The notes under the pieces were generated by a model. It ran no database searches. It was not told where the DNA came from and was given only the letters and a program-made list of their open reading frames with translations. A program made the translations under genes and the position numbers. From contig NZ_JAJFZL010000001.1 of NCBI RefSeq assembly GCF_020733635.1, positions 1,674,001 through 1,738,000 on the forward strand: DNA of 64,000 nucleotides. Direction: 5' to 3'. The first letter of the stretch is position 1. The number at the start of each line of letters is the position of its first letter. The DNA comes from Nocardia spumae. Lineage in GTDB: Bacteria > Actinomycetota > Actinomycetes > Mycobacteriales > Mycobacteriaceae. Below are positions 44,768 to 52,597 of this stretch, piece by piece.

Positions 44768-45709
44768 GTGAATGACGCTGTGATGCCTGGTTTTTCGAAA
44801 GCGTTGTCCATGCCCTTGCCGATCGCACGGGCCGTCCTGCATCCGATGTTCCGGTATGCCATGCACAGCCGGCTGCCCTTCACCCTGCAGCGGGCGCTGC
44901 TCGATGCCGGTTCCGTGCTGCAGCTCCTACCGAGCGGGACCCGGGTGGACCGGATGCGACTGGGTGGACGCTCCGCCGAGCGGGTGACCGCGGCCGGTGC
45001 GACCGGCTCGGGCGCGGTGCTGTATCTGCACGGCGGTGGCTACACCATCGGATCCCCGGCCACCCATCGGTCGCTGGCGGGACATCTGGCACGCGATATC
45101 GGCTGTCCGGTCTACGTCCCGGACTACCGGCTCGCGCCGGAACACCCCTATCCGGCCGCGCTCGATGACGCCGAGGCGGCATTCCTGGAGTTGGTGTCGA
45201 CCGGGTTGGCCCCCGAGCAGATCGCGATCTCCGGTGATTCGGCCGGTGGCGGCTTGTCGCTGGCGCTCGCGCAGCGGTTGCGGGATCGGCACGGTATCCG
45301 GCCCGCGGGCCTCGGCCTGATCGCGCCGTGGGCGGATCCGAACGAGCTGCCGAGTCGCGCGCGGGATCTGGTGATCAATACGCCGTGGTCGCGGATGTGC
45401 GCGGCCGCGTACCTCGGTGACGGCGATCCGCTGGATTCGGGTTACGCACCGCTGCTGGGTGTGCTGCGCGGCCTGCCGGTCATCTATGTCCAGGTCGATG
45501 CCGGGGAGTTGCTGCACGATCAGTGCGAGCGGCTGGTGGAGGCGCTGCGTGTGGCCGAGGTGCCGGTTCGGTTCTCGGTGACCCACGGCCTCTGGCATGT
45601 TTCCCAGCTGCAGGCATCGCTGGTACAGCCCGCGGCGGCCGCCGCTCGTGAGCTGGCGCAGTTCCTCGGCGAATCGCTGCAACCAGCGCAAATTCGATCC
45701 ATAGGATAG
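44768..45709 (+). CDS. Alpha/beta-hydrolase esterase, hormone-sensitive lipase type
   Basis: 313 residues. Oxyanion motif LYLHGGGYTIGSPATH, nucleophile elbow ISGDSAGGGLSLALAQ, and catalytic Asp/His region near VDAGELLHDQ and THGLWHVSQL. Third gene of the monooxygenase operon, 7 bases after the SDR. Would hydrolyse the ester made by the monooxygenase. Start GTG 44768; GTG 44780 or ATG 44783 are possible. Confidence 0.9.
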   Translation: MNDAVMPGFSKALSMPLPIARAVLHPMFRYAMHSRLPFTLQRALLDAGSVLQLLPSGTRVDRMRLGGRSAERVTAAGATGSGAVLYLHGGGYTIGSPATHRSLAGHLARDIGCPVYVPDYRLAPEHPYPAALDDAEAAFLELVSTGLAPEQIAISGDSAGGGLSLALAQRLRDRHGIRPAGLGLIAPWADPNELPSRARDLVINTPWSRMCAAAYLGDGDPLDSGYAPLLGVLRGLPVIYVQVDAGELLHDQCERLVEALRVAEVPVRFSVTHGLWHVSQLQASLVQPAAAAARELAQFLGESLQPAQIRSIG

Positions 45710-45831
45710 AAGTCGGTCGGACCGGTTCCGCCCGCCGCATCCGCGTCGACACGTCGACCGGGCGGCCGGGCGGAGCCTGCTGTTGTGGCTGGCGTAAATT
45801 ACTGGCGAGTAGACCACGTGGAAGGGCACCG

Positions 45832-47622
45832 ATGCGAGAGTTCGAAGTCCCGGCTACCTACACCATCCCCGAAGACGCCAATATGTCCGATGGCGCCTTC
45901 CGGCACGCCGAGCGCACGCCCGGCCTGGTGGTGTTCAACAGGCCGGACGGCAAGGGCGGTTGGACTGATGTCACCGCCGCGGAGTTCGCGAAGCACGTCA
46001 CCGCGGTGGCCAAGGGACTGATCGCCTCCGGGATCGAACTCGGTGACCGGGTCGCCATCCTGGCCTCGACCCGCTACGAGTGGGTGGTGCTGGACTTCGC
46101 GATCTGGGCCGCCGGCGGCTGCACGGTAGCGATCTTCGACAGTTCCTCCGCCGAGCAGGCGCGCTGGATCCTGTCCGATTCGGGCACCAAGCTGATCGTG
46201 GTCGAGAACGCCCGGCACCGCGCCACCATCGCCGAGATCGAGGACGGCCTGCCGGAACTGGGTGAGCCGCTGGTGATCGACGCCGGCGCCATCGACACCC
46301 TGGTCACCCGGGGCGCCGAACTCGCCGACGAGGCCGTGCACGAACGGCGCAAGCAGGTCAAGGCCGCTTCCCCGGCATCGCTGATCTACACCTCCGGCAC
46401 CACGGGACGGCCCAAGGGCGTCATGCTCTCCCATGCCAACCTCTACGCCGAGTCCGCCGCCGACCGCGCCGCGATGCCGCAGTTCCTCAAGCCGGGCCAT
46501 CGCTCGCTGCTGTTCCTGCCGCTGGCGCACGTATTCGCCCGCGCGGTGGCGCTGGCCGCTTTCGACGCCGGCGTCACCGTGGCCCACACCGCCGACTGGT
46601 CGACGCTGGTCGAGCAGTTCGGCGAATACAAGCCGGACTTCATCCTCTCGGTGCCGCGCGTGTTCGAAAAGGTCTTCAACGGCGCCAAGCAGAAGGCACA
46701 CGACGGCGGCAAGGGCAAGATCTTCGATCTGGCCGCGGAAACCGCCGTGGAGTACAGCCAGGCGCTCGACAACGGCGGCCCGGGGCTGGTGCTCAAGCTC
46801 AAGCACACCCTGTTCGACAAGCTGGTCTACGGCAAGTTGCGCGAGGCGATGGGCGGGCGCTGCAAGTCCGCGGTATCCGGCGGCGGCCCGCTGGGCGCGC
46901 GGCTCGGGCACTTCTTCCGCGGTGTCGGCGTCACCATCTACGAGGGTTACGGCCTGACCGAGAGCACCGCCGCGGTGTCGGTGAACACCCCCGACCATCT
47001 GAAGGTCGGTTCGGTGGGCCGCCCGCTCGGCGGTCACGCCGCCAAGGTGGCCGACGACGGTGAACTGCTGCTGCGTGGCCCGGTCGTCTTCGCCGGCTAC
47101 TGGAACAACCCCACCGCCACCGAGGACGCCTTCGCCGACGGCTGGTTCAAGACCGGCGACCTCGGCGCGATCGACGATCAGGGCTTCGTCACGATCACCG
47201 GTCGTAAGAAGGAAATCATCGTCACCGCAGGCGGTAAGAACGTCTCCCCGGGAATGCTCGAGGACTCACTGCGCTCACATCCGCTGATCAGCCAGGTGAT
47301 GGTGGTCGGCGACGGCAAGCCGTTCGTGGGCGCGCTGATCACCCTCGATCCGGAGGCGCTGCCGGGCTGGCAGACTCGCAACAACGTGCCCGCCGACACC
47401 CCGATCGAGAAGCTGATCGAACTGCCGGAACTGAACGCCGAGATCGACAAGGCGGTCAAGGACACCAACAAGCTGGTCTCCCACGCCGAGGCGATCAAGA
47501 AGATCCGCATCCTGCCGGTCGACTGGACCGAGGACAGCGGTGAACTCACCCCGAAGATGTCGCTCAAGCGCAATGTGGTGATGAAGAACTACGCGAGCGA
47601 GGTCGAGGCGATCTACAGCTGA
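45832..47622 (+). CDS. Long-chain acyl-CoA synthetase, FadD15-type
   Basis: 596 residues, GGAAGGG 5 nt before the ATG. AMP-forming ligase motifs: IYTSGTTGRPKGVMLSHANL (P-loop), YGLTESTAAVS, and WFKTGDLGAIDDQGFVTITGRKKEIIVTAGGKNVSP. Closely resembles FadD15 (Rv2187) in length and motifs, including the C-terminal NKLVSHAEAIKKIRILP. Activates fatty acids to acyl-CoA. Own ribosome site and a 122-bp gap suggest it is separate from the monooxygenase operon, though its position recalls FadD13 in the mymA cluster. Confidence 0.92.
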   Translation: MREFEVPATYTIPEDANMSDGAFRHAERTPGLVVFNRPDGKGGWTDVTAAEFAKHVTAVAKGLIASGIELGDRVAILASTRYEWVVLDFAIWAAGGCTVAIFDSSSAEQARWILSDSGTKLIVVENARHRATIAEIEDGLPELGEPLVIDAGAIDTLVTRGAELADEAVHERRKQVKAASPASLIYTSGTTGRPKGVMLSHANLYAESAADRAAMPQFLKPGHRSLLFLPLAHVFARAVALAAFDAGVTVAHTADWSTLVEQFGEYKPDFILSVPRVFEKVFNGAKQKAHDGGKGKIFDLAAETAVEYSQALDNGGPGLVLKLKHTLFDKLVYGKLREAMGGRCKSAVSGGGPLGARLGHFFRGVGVTIYEGYGLTESTAAVSVNTPDHLKVGSVGRPLGGHAAKVADDGELLLRGPVVFAGYWNNPTATEDAFADGWFKTGDLGAIDDQGFVTITGRKKEIIVTAGGKNVSPGMLEDSLRSHPLISQVMVVGDGKPFVGALITLDPEALPGWQTRNNVPADTPIEKLIELPELNAEIDKAVKDTNKLVSHAEAIKKIRILPVDWTEDSGELTPKMSLKRNVVMKNYASEVEAIYS

Positions 47623-47638
47623 TCGTCGCGTCGCTTCC

Positions 47639-47665
47639 GGCCCGCCTTCTTCGCGAAGGCGGGCC
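47639..47665 (+). terminator. Stem-loop terminator after fadD
   Basis: GGCCCGCCTTC pairs perfectly with GAAGGCGGGCC around a 5-nt loop, 17 bases after the stop. Confidence 0.8.
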
Positions 47666-47789
47666 ATCGGCGTTCTCGGGCATGCGACGATATCGGCTGC
47701 ACGCGATGATTTCCGCCGGTTGCCGTCGTCTCATCTGCAGGGCCGCGGCCACCGGTCACCGGCCCGTATCCACTGCGGAGGAGGCAACC

Positions 47790-48215
47790 GTGAAATCAGC
47801 TACCACCTACCTGATGTTCGAAGGCGATGCCGAGGAGGCGTTCGGCTTCTACCAGTCCGTTCTCGGTGGCGAACTGCAGATGGTTCGCTACGGCGAAATG
47901 GGTGACGGCGGTGGGGGCGATCTGCCCCCCGAGGTCGCGAAGCGCATCGCCAATGCCGCGCTGACCTGGCGTGCGGATCAGATGATCATGGGCTCGGACT
48001 GTCCGCCCGACCAGCGGGTCAACCACGCCGACCCGGCCTTCAGCGTATGCCTGGACGTCGACGATCAGGCCGAGGCCGAGCGGATTTTCACCGGGCTGTC
48101 GGCCGGCGGTCAGGTATCGATGCCGCTGGGCAAGACCGAATGGGCCGAACTGTTCGGCATGGTCACCGACAAATACTCGGTGCCGTGGATGATCAACCTG
48201 TACGGCGGCGAATAG
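47790..48215 (+). CDS. VOC/PhnB-like protein
   Basis: 141 residues from the GTG at 47790, GGAGGAGG upstream. Glyoxalase/bleomycin-resistance fold of the PhnB (3-demethylubiquinone methyltransferase-like) type: YLMFEGDAEEAFGFYQSVLGGELQ, ADQMIMGSDC and VSMPLGKTEWAELFGMVTDKYSVPWMINL. No catalytic metal set is obvious. Function unknown. Convergent with the tautomerase gene. Confidence 0.85.
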   Translation: MKSATTYLMFEGDAEEAFGFYQSVLGGELQMVRYGEMGDGGGGDLPPEVAKRIANAALTWRADQMIMGSDCPPDQRVNHADPAFSVCLDVDDQAEAERIFTGLSAGGQVSMPLGKTEWAELFGMVTDKYSVPWMINLYGGE

Positions 48216-48237
48216 GGTTTCTCGCAGGTTTCGAGTA

Positions 48238-48267
48238 CCCGCCGCATGGCTCGGGACATGCGGCGGG
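48238..48267. terminator. Stem-loop terminator between convergent genes
   Basis: CCCGCCGCATG pairs perfectly with CATGCGGCGGG across an 8-nt loop, between the VOC gene and the tautomerase gene. Confidence 0.78.
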
Positions 48268-48278
48268 CGGTGGTGTGT

Positions 48279-48701
48279 TCAGTAGGGGGCGGGTTTGTTC
48301 GACCGAGCCCACGTCTTTTCGGCTTCGGATCCCGCGTCCGGCGGGAACAATCCGGCGATCATCCACAGATCCCGCGGGGATTCGTAGGTGTGGAATTCCC
48401 AATGTAGTCCGCGATCGCGGGTGTAGGGCTCCATGATCGCGTTCAGCCGCAGCGTCGATCGCCTACGCATATCCGGATCGTCGAGATGCCGGGCCAGATG
48501 TTCGACCACGATCCGCACGGTGTCGCGCGCCGGCTCACCGCCCACGAAATACGACGATTCCTCGAGTTCCCGGAACAGTACGACGACATAGAACTCGGGC
48601 AGTCCGAAGCTGGTGTAGAGCGCGGTGATATCCCGGGCGAAATCTTGTTTATCCTTGTCGGAGTAGGTATTCGCCGGATGGTAGATATGCCAGAGAGGCA
48701 T
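48279..48701 (-). CDS. Tautomerase_3-type (putative oxalocrotonate tautomerase) protein
   Basis: 140 residues, AAAGGA 6-7 nt before the ATG. Starts MPLWHIYHPANTYSDKDKQDFARDITALYT, giving the amino-terminal Pro that is catalytic in the tautomerase superfamily after Met removal. The C-terminal signature HWEFHTYESPRDLWMIAGLFPPDAGSEAEKTW fits the Tautomerase_3 family. Probably isomerises an enol acid from ring cleavage or dehalogenates; inference. Downstream of the SDR gene by 26 bases, same strand. Confidence 0.78.
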   Translation of the reverse strand: MPLWHIYHPANTYSDKDKQDFARDITALYTSFGLPEFYVVVLFRELEESSYFVGGEPARDTVRIVVEHLARHLDDPDMRRRSTLRLNAIMEPYTRDRGLHWEFHTYESPRDLWMIAGLFPPDAGSEAEKTWARSNKPAPY

Positions 48702-48727
48702 CGGTTCGTCCTTTCGCCGTCGCTGAT

Positions 48728-49429
48728 CTATCGGGGGATGGTGAGTGCCAGCCCGTCGACGGGACCCGACAGCGCGGCCTTCACCCGTCGGGTTATCTCG
48801 TCGACGAGCACCTCGTGGTCGCCGCGCTCCAGGCCGTCGAATACGGCTTCGGCGACGCGAGCCGGGGAGATCTTGTCGACGGTCAGCCGTTCGACCATCT
48901 CGGTATCGGCGAATCCCAGATGTACGCCGACCACCTGGGTGTGCTGTGCGGCGAGTTCCAGCCGCAGTGAATTGGTCAGTGACCACAGCGCCGCTTTGGA
49001 CGCGCCGTAGGCCGCCGCCCCCGCACCCCACGACAGCACCGAATGAATATCGATCAGCGCACCGCCGCCGCGGGCCGCCAGCGTCGGCGCGAAGGCCTGA
49101 GCGATCCGCAGCGGCCCGAAGACGTTGGTGTCGAATGTGGTTCGGACGTCGGCCATCTCGGTGGTCAGCAGCGGCGCCGGCAGCAGGACGCCGGCATTGT
49201 TGACCACGATGTCGACATCGGTCGCCCGTTGCGCCGCGGCCGCCACCGATTCCGGATCGGTGACATCCAGGGCGAGTACCTCGATCCGCGAATCGGGGTC
49301 CGGATGCGGAGTTCGCGCGGCGGCGTAGACCTTCGCCGCGCCGCGCCGGAGTAGTTCGTCCACGAACGCCTTGCCCAGTCCGCGACGGCCACCGGTGACG
49401 ATTGCGACCGCGCCTTCGATGTCGACCAT
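48728..49429 (-). CDS. Short-chain dehydrogenase/reductase
   Basis: 233 residues, GAAGGGAAG upstream. Nucleotide motif AIVTGGRRGLGKAFVDELL, NNAG (VVNNAGVLL), catalytic Ser in IDIHSVLSW and YxxxK (YGASK). Divergent from the HxlR regulator with two palindromes in the spacer. First gene of a two-gene unit with the tautomerase. Confidence 0.9.
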   Translation of the reverse strand: MVDIEGAVAIVTGGRRGLGKAFVDELLRRGAAKVYAAARTPHPDPDSRIEVLALDVTDPESVAAAAQRATDVDIVVNNAGVLLPAPLLTTEMADVRTTFDTNVFGPLRIAQAFAPTLAARGGGALIDIHSVLSWGAGAAAYGASKAALWSLTNSLRLELAAQHTQVVGVHLGFADTEMVERLTVDKISPARVAEAVFDGLERGDHEVLVDEITRRVKAALSGPVDGLALTIPR

Positions 49430-49457
49430 GTACTTCCCTTCGGATTTCCGAGCTGGA

Positions 49458-49511
49458 TAACGATGTCGTTAGTTAGATGACAGCACAGCTATCTGGGTAA
49501 CGCAAGCGTTA
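49458..49511. promoter_or_regulatory. Two 14-bp palindromic operators, 40 bp apart
   Basis: TAACGATGTCGTTA (49458-49471) and TAACGCAAGCGTTA (49498-49511) share the pattern TAACGN-NN-NCGTTA; both are perfect palindromes outside the central two bases. The start-to-start distance is 40 bp. The second sits just before the -10 TACGAT of the HxlR gene. Confidence 0.8.
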
Positions 49512-49513
49512 GG

Positions 49514-49519
49514 TACGAT
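49514..49519 (+). promoter_or_regulatory. -10 element of hxlR gene
   Basis: TACGAT, 7 nt before the GTG at 49527; adjoins the second operator palindrome. Confidence 0.5.
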
Positions 49520-49526
49520 GGGTCTC

Positions 49527-50003
49527 GTGTCGATGACGTTCGAGGCGCGGCTGCGCGACCGCGATGACTGGTCGATCGGTGACCACTGCTCGGCCGGGCG
49601 GGTGCTGGATTTGCTGAGTACGCGGACCGTCTTTCTGGTGGTCCGTGAATGCTTCTACGGCACAACCAGATTCGAGGACTTCGTGGTGCGGGTGGGAACG
49701 TCGGCCCCCGCGGTGTCGCGCGCGCTCAAACAACTCGAGGCGGCGGGGATCGTCGAGCGCATGCCCTATCGGGAACCGGGGCGCCGCGCGCGTGAGGAAT
49801 ACGGGTTGACCGCGGCCGGTGAGGATCTGCTGCCCGTCTTCCTGGCCCTGATGCAGTGGGGTGACAGGTACCTGCAGGACGGGGCGCCGCCGCTGGCGTT
49901 CGTGGAGCGGGATTCGGGCGCCGAGATCGGAGTGCAGGTGGTGCGGGATCCGGGACCGCACGCGAAGTCGGGCGATATCGAGATCCGGCTCAATCGGCGA
50001 TGA
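49527..50003 (+). CDS. HxlR-family transcriptional regulator
   Basis: 158 residues from the GTG at 49527 (ATG 49518 also possible). Winged helix of HxlR type: CSAGRVLDLLSTRTVFLVVRECFYGTTRFEDFVVRVGTSAPAVSRALKQLEAAGIVERMPY. The early Cys of HxlR proteins is present (DHCSAG). It overlaps the FAD monooxygenase start by ATGA. The two palindromes upstream make it the likely controller of both divergent units. Confidence 0.9.
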   Translation: MSMTFEARLRDRDDWSIGDHCSAGRVLDLLSTRTVFLVVRECFYGTTRFEDFVVRVGTSAPAVSRALKQLEAAGIVERMPYREPGRRAREEYGLTAAGEDLLPVFLALMQWGDRYLQDGAPPLAFVERDSGAEIGVQVVRDPGPHAKSGDIEIRLNRR

Positions 50004-51154
50004 GGGCCGACCCGAACACCCGGCGGGCCGTGGTCGTGGGCGCCGGTATCGGCGGGCTCGCGGCGGCCGTCGCGCTGAGCCGCCGGGGGTGGGCTGTCGA
50101 GATCCTGGAGCGGTCGGCCGCGATCGGCGAATCGGGATCGGGACTGACCCTGTGGTGCAACGGCTTACGAGCCCTGGACAGCATCGGTCTCGGGGCCGAG
50201 GTACGGGCCCGGGCGATGCCCGAGACCGATGCCGGTATTCGTAACCCGCGGGGCCGGTGGCTGATTCGGACCGACACCGCCGAATTGACCCGGCGCTACG
50301 GCGAAGTGGTCATGATCCCGCGGTCCGATCTGTTCGACATCCTGCGCGGCGCGGTCGCCGGACTCGGCATTCGCACGAGTATCGCGGTGACCGGGATCGA
50401 GGCCGACGGCGACCGGATCACGGTCCGGCACGGCGCCGGTGCGTCCCATAGCGATCTCGTCGTTGGTGCGGACGGGATCCACAGTGTGGTCCGGGAATGG
50501 GTCTGCCCCCAGGCGGCGCCACCGCGATATACGGGACTGACCGCGTGGCGGATGATCACCGCCCGGCCGGTCCCGGCACTGCGTGAGGGCGGACAGAGCT
50601 GGGGGAATGGGCAACAGGCCGGTGTCATCCCGCTGCCCGACGGTCGGGTGTACGTCTTCGGCGCCGCCGCCGCGCCCGCCGGGCAACGCAGCCCGGGGAA
50701 CGAACTCGGCGAGCTGCGCCGCCGATTCGGCCACTGGCACGAGCCGATTCCGGCGCTGCTGGACGCGGTCGGCGAGGACGACGTCCTGCGCCACGACATC
50801 TACCACCTGCCGCCGCTACGCACGTTCGCCCGCGGCCGCGCGGCCGTGCTCGGAGATGCCGCCCATGCGATGACCCCGAATATGGGACAGGGTGCGAATC
50901 AGGCGATCGAAGATGCCGTCACCCTGGCCGCCCTGCTCGACCGCACCGGCGAAATCGGCGCCGCCCTGGTCGAATACGACCGGATCCGCCGGCCCCGGAC
51001 CCGGCGGATCGCACAGCGTTCGCGCCGCATCGGCCGGATCGCGCAACTGTCCTCGGTTCCGGCCCTGGGCCGGGACGCGGCGCTGTTGGTGACACCGGGC
51101 AGTGTGCTGTTGCGTGGGCTGGGCCCGGCGCTGTCCTGGCAGCCGCCGCGGTGA
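50000..51154 (+). CDS. FAD-dependent aromatic-type monooxygenase
   Basis: 384 residues. GxGxxG motif RRAVVVGAGIGGLAAAVALSRRGW, the DG motif LVVGADGIHSVVREW, and the GD motif AAVLGDAAHAMTPNMGQGANQAIEDAVTLA, the standard set of class A flavoprotein hydroxylases. Probably hydroxylates an aromatic or related ring using NAD(P)H and O2. Overlaps the HxlR gene by 4 bases. Substrate unknown. Confidence 0.9.
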   Translation: MRADPNTRRAVVVGAGIGGLAAAVALSRRGWAVEILERSAAIGESGSGLTLWCNGLRALDSIGLGAEVRARAMPETDAGIRNPRGRWLIRTDTAELTRRYGEVVMIPRSDLFDILRGAVAGLGIRTSIAVTGIEADGDRITVRHGAGASHSDLVVGADGIHSVVREWVCPQAAPPRYTGLTAWRMITARPVPALREGGQSWGNGQQAGVIPLPDGRVYVFGAAAAPAGQRSPGNELGELRRRFGHWHEPIPALLDAVGEDDVLRHDIYHLPPLRTFARGRAAVLGDAAHAMTPNMGQGANQAIEDAVTLAALLDRTGEIGAALVEYDRIRRPRTRRIAQRSRRIGRIAQLSSVPALGRDAALLVTPGSVLLRGLGPALSWQPPR

Positions 51155-51170
51155 CCGGGCCGGCCACGGC

Positions 51171-52367
51171 TCAGCCGACCGGGCCCTGGGTCAGTCCGGT
51201 GCGGGCCGACTCGTGCTGTCCCGAACCGTCGGTCCAGGTGAGCGTGACGGTATCGCCCGGGTGGTGCTGATCCATGGTGCCGGTGAGGGCGGTCGCCGAG
51301 TCGATGCTGTGGCCGTCGAGGCCGGTGATGACATCGCCCGCGGCCAGCCCGGCCGCCTCGGCGGGGCCGCCGCCGACCACATCGCGGACCAGCGCACCGG
51401 AACCGTTGGCATCGCTCATCGTGATACCCAGGAAGGCCGAATCGCCGATGTGCACGCGATCCGAGGCGGAACCGGCCTGAATCTGCTTGGCGATCGACAC
51501 CGCCTTGTTGATCGGGATCGCGAAGCCCTGACCGCCGCCGGTGCCGAGCCGGAAGCCTTGGGACGCAGCGGTATCGACGCCGATCACCTTGCCGGAACTG
51601 TTGATCAGCGGACCGCCGGAATCGCCGGGCTGGATATTCGCGGCGACCTGGATCAGGCCGGTCAGTTGTTCCGAGGTGCCGGCGGAGTCGTCACTGGCGG
51701 TGATCGATCGGTTCAGTCCCGTGACGCGCCCGCCGGCCGCGGTCGGGGAGCCGGTACCGCCCGCGTTACCCACGCCGACGACGGCGTCGCCGACCGCGAC
51801 CTGGTCCGAATCGCCGAGGGGCGCGGTCTGCAGACCCGATGCGCCCCGCAGTTTCACCAGCGCCAGATCGTCCTGCCGATCGAATCCGGCGACGGTGCCC
51901 TGATAGGTGCGGCCATCGCCCAGCGCGGTGACCGAGATGTCGGTCGCGCCCTCCACCACGTGATTGTTGGTCAGGATCGTGCCGTCGGAACCGAGCACGA
52001 TGCCCGTTCCGGCGCCGGCTCCGTTCTGCATCCCGAGTTCGGTATTCACCACCACGATGCCGGGGACGACCGCGTTCGCGGCCTGCTCCAGCGCCGTGGC
52101 CTGGGAATCGACCTGCTCCACCGCCGGCACTCGACCGTGACCGAGGGGTGTCCCCGAGACGGGACCGTGGCCGTCGATGCGGGCACCGACCAGCCCGATG
52201 GTCAGCGCGATCACCGCGACCAGCGCCGCGATCAACCCGAAGGTCAGACCGTGGCGTGGTGCGCGGGCGGCGCCCGGCGGAGACGACTGCGGACCGTACG
52301 CCCCCGACGGTGGTTCGTACGGTCCGGGCGGATACGGCCGGTTGCCCTGATTCGGATACACACTCAT
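51171..52367 (-). CDS. PepD/HtrA-like serine protease with PDZ domain
   Basis: 398 residues from the ATG at 52367, AGGA upstream; GTG 52370 also possible. Pro-rich cytoplasmic start, one membrane helix (LTFGLIAALVAVIALTIGLVG), trypsin-like domain with His in ILTNNHVVEG, Asp in DRQDDLALVKL and Ser in IQPGDSGGPL, and a PDZ domain (ALVRDVVGGGPAEAAGLAAGDVITGLDG). Surface quality-control protease, paralogous to the htrA at 2.3-3.9 kb. Convergent with the FAD monooxygenase. Confidence 0.9.
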   Translation of the reverse strand: MSVYPNQGNRPYPPGPYEPPSGAYGPQSSPPGAARAPRHGLTFGLIAALVAVIALTIGLVGARIDGHGPVSGTPLGHGRVPAVEQVDSQATALEQAANAVVPGIVVVNTELGMQNGAGAGTGIVLGSDGTILTNNHVVEGATDISVTALGDGRTYQGTVAGFDRQDDLALVKLRGASGLQTAPLGDSDQVAVGDAVVGVGNAGGTGSPTAAGGRVTGLNRSITASDDSAGTSEQLTGLIQVAANIQPGDSGGPLINSSGKVIGVDTAASQGFRLGTGGGQGFAIPINKAVSIAKQIQAGSASDRVHIGDSAFLGITMSDANGSGALVRDVVGGGPAEAAGLAAGDVITGLDGHSIDSATALTGTMDQHHPGDTVTLTWTDGSGQHESARTGLTQGPVG

Positions 52368-52584
52368 CACGTCCTGTTCGGTCACATCCCGGGTGTCGGC
52401 GGATCCGGCGCGGGAATTCGGATCCTGTAATCGATTAAGCGCGCGTTTCCTGAGAGAGGGCTGGGCGCTTGCCGTGGAACTGCCTACGTGGCCCGGCTCA
52501 CGACCGTGGACGATCCCGCCGAGAGCGATCCTGACGAAAGTATGACGGCGGCCGTGACCGGCCCGGGAGCGTATCGGTGCGCAG

Positions 52585-52590
52585 TACGCT
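52585..52590 (+). promoter_or_regulatory. -10 element of molybdopterin oxidoreductase gene
   Basis: TACGCT, 7 nt before the ATG at 52598; supports that start over the upstream GTG at 52577. Confidence 0.5.
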
Positions 52591-52597
52591 CGCGGAT

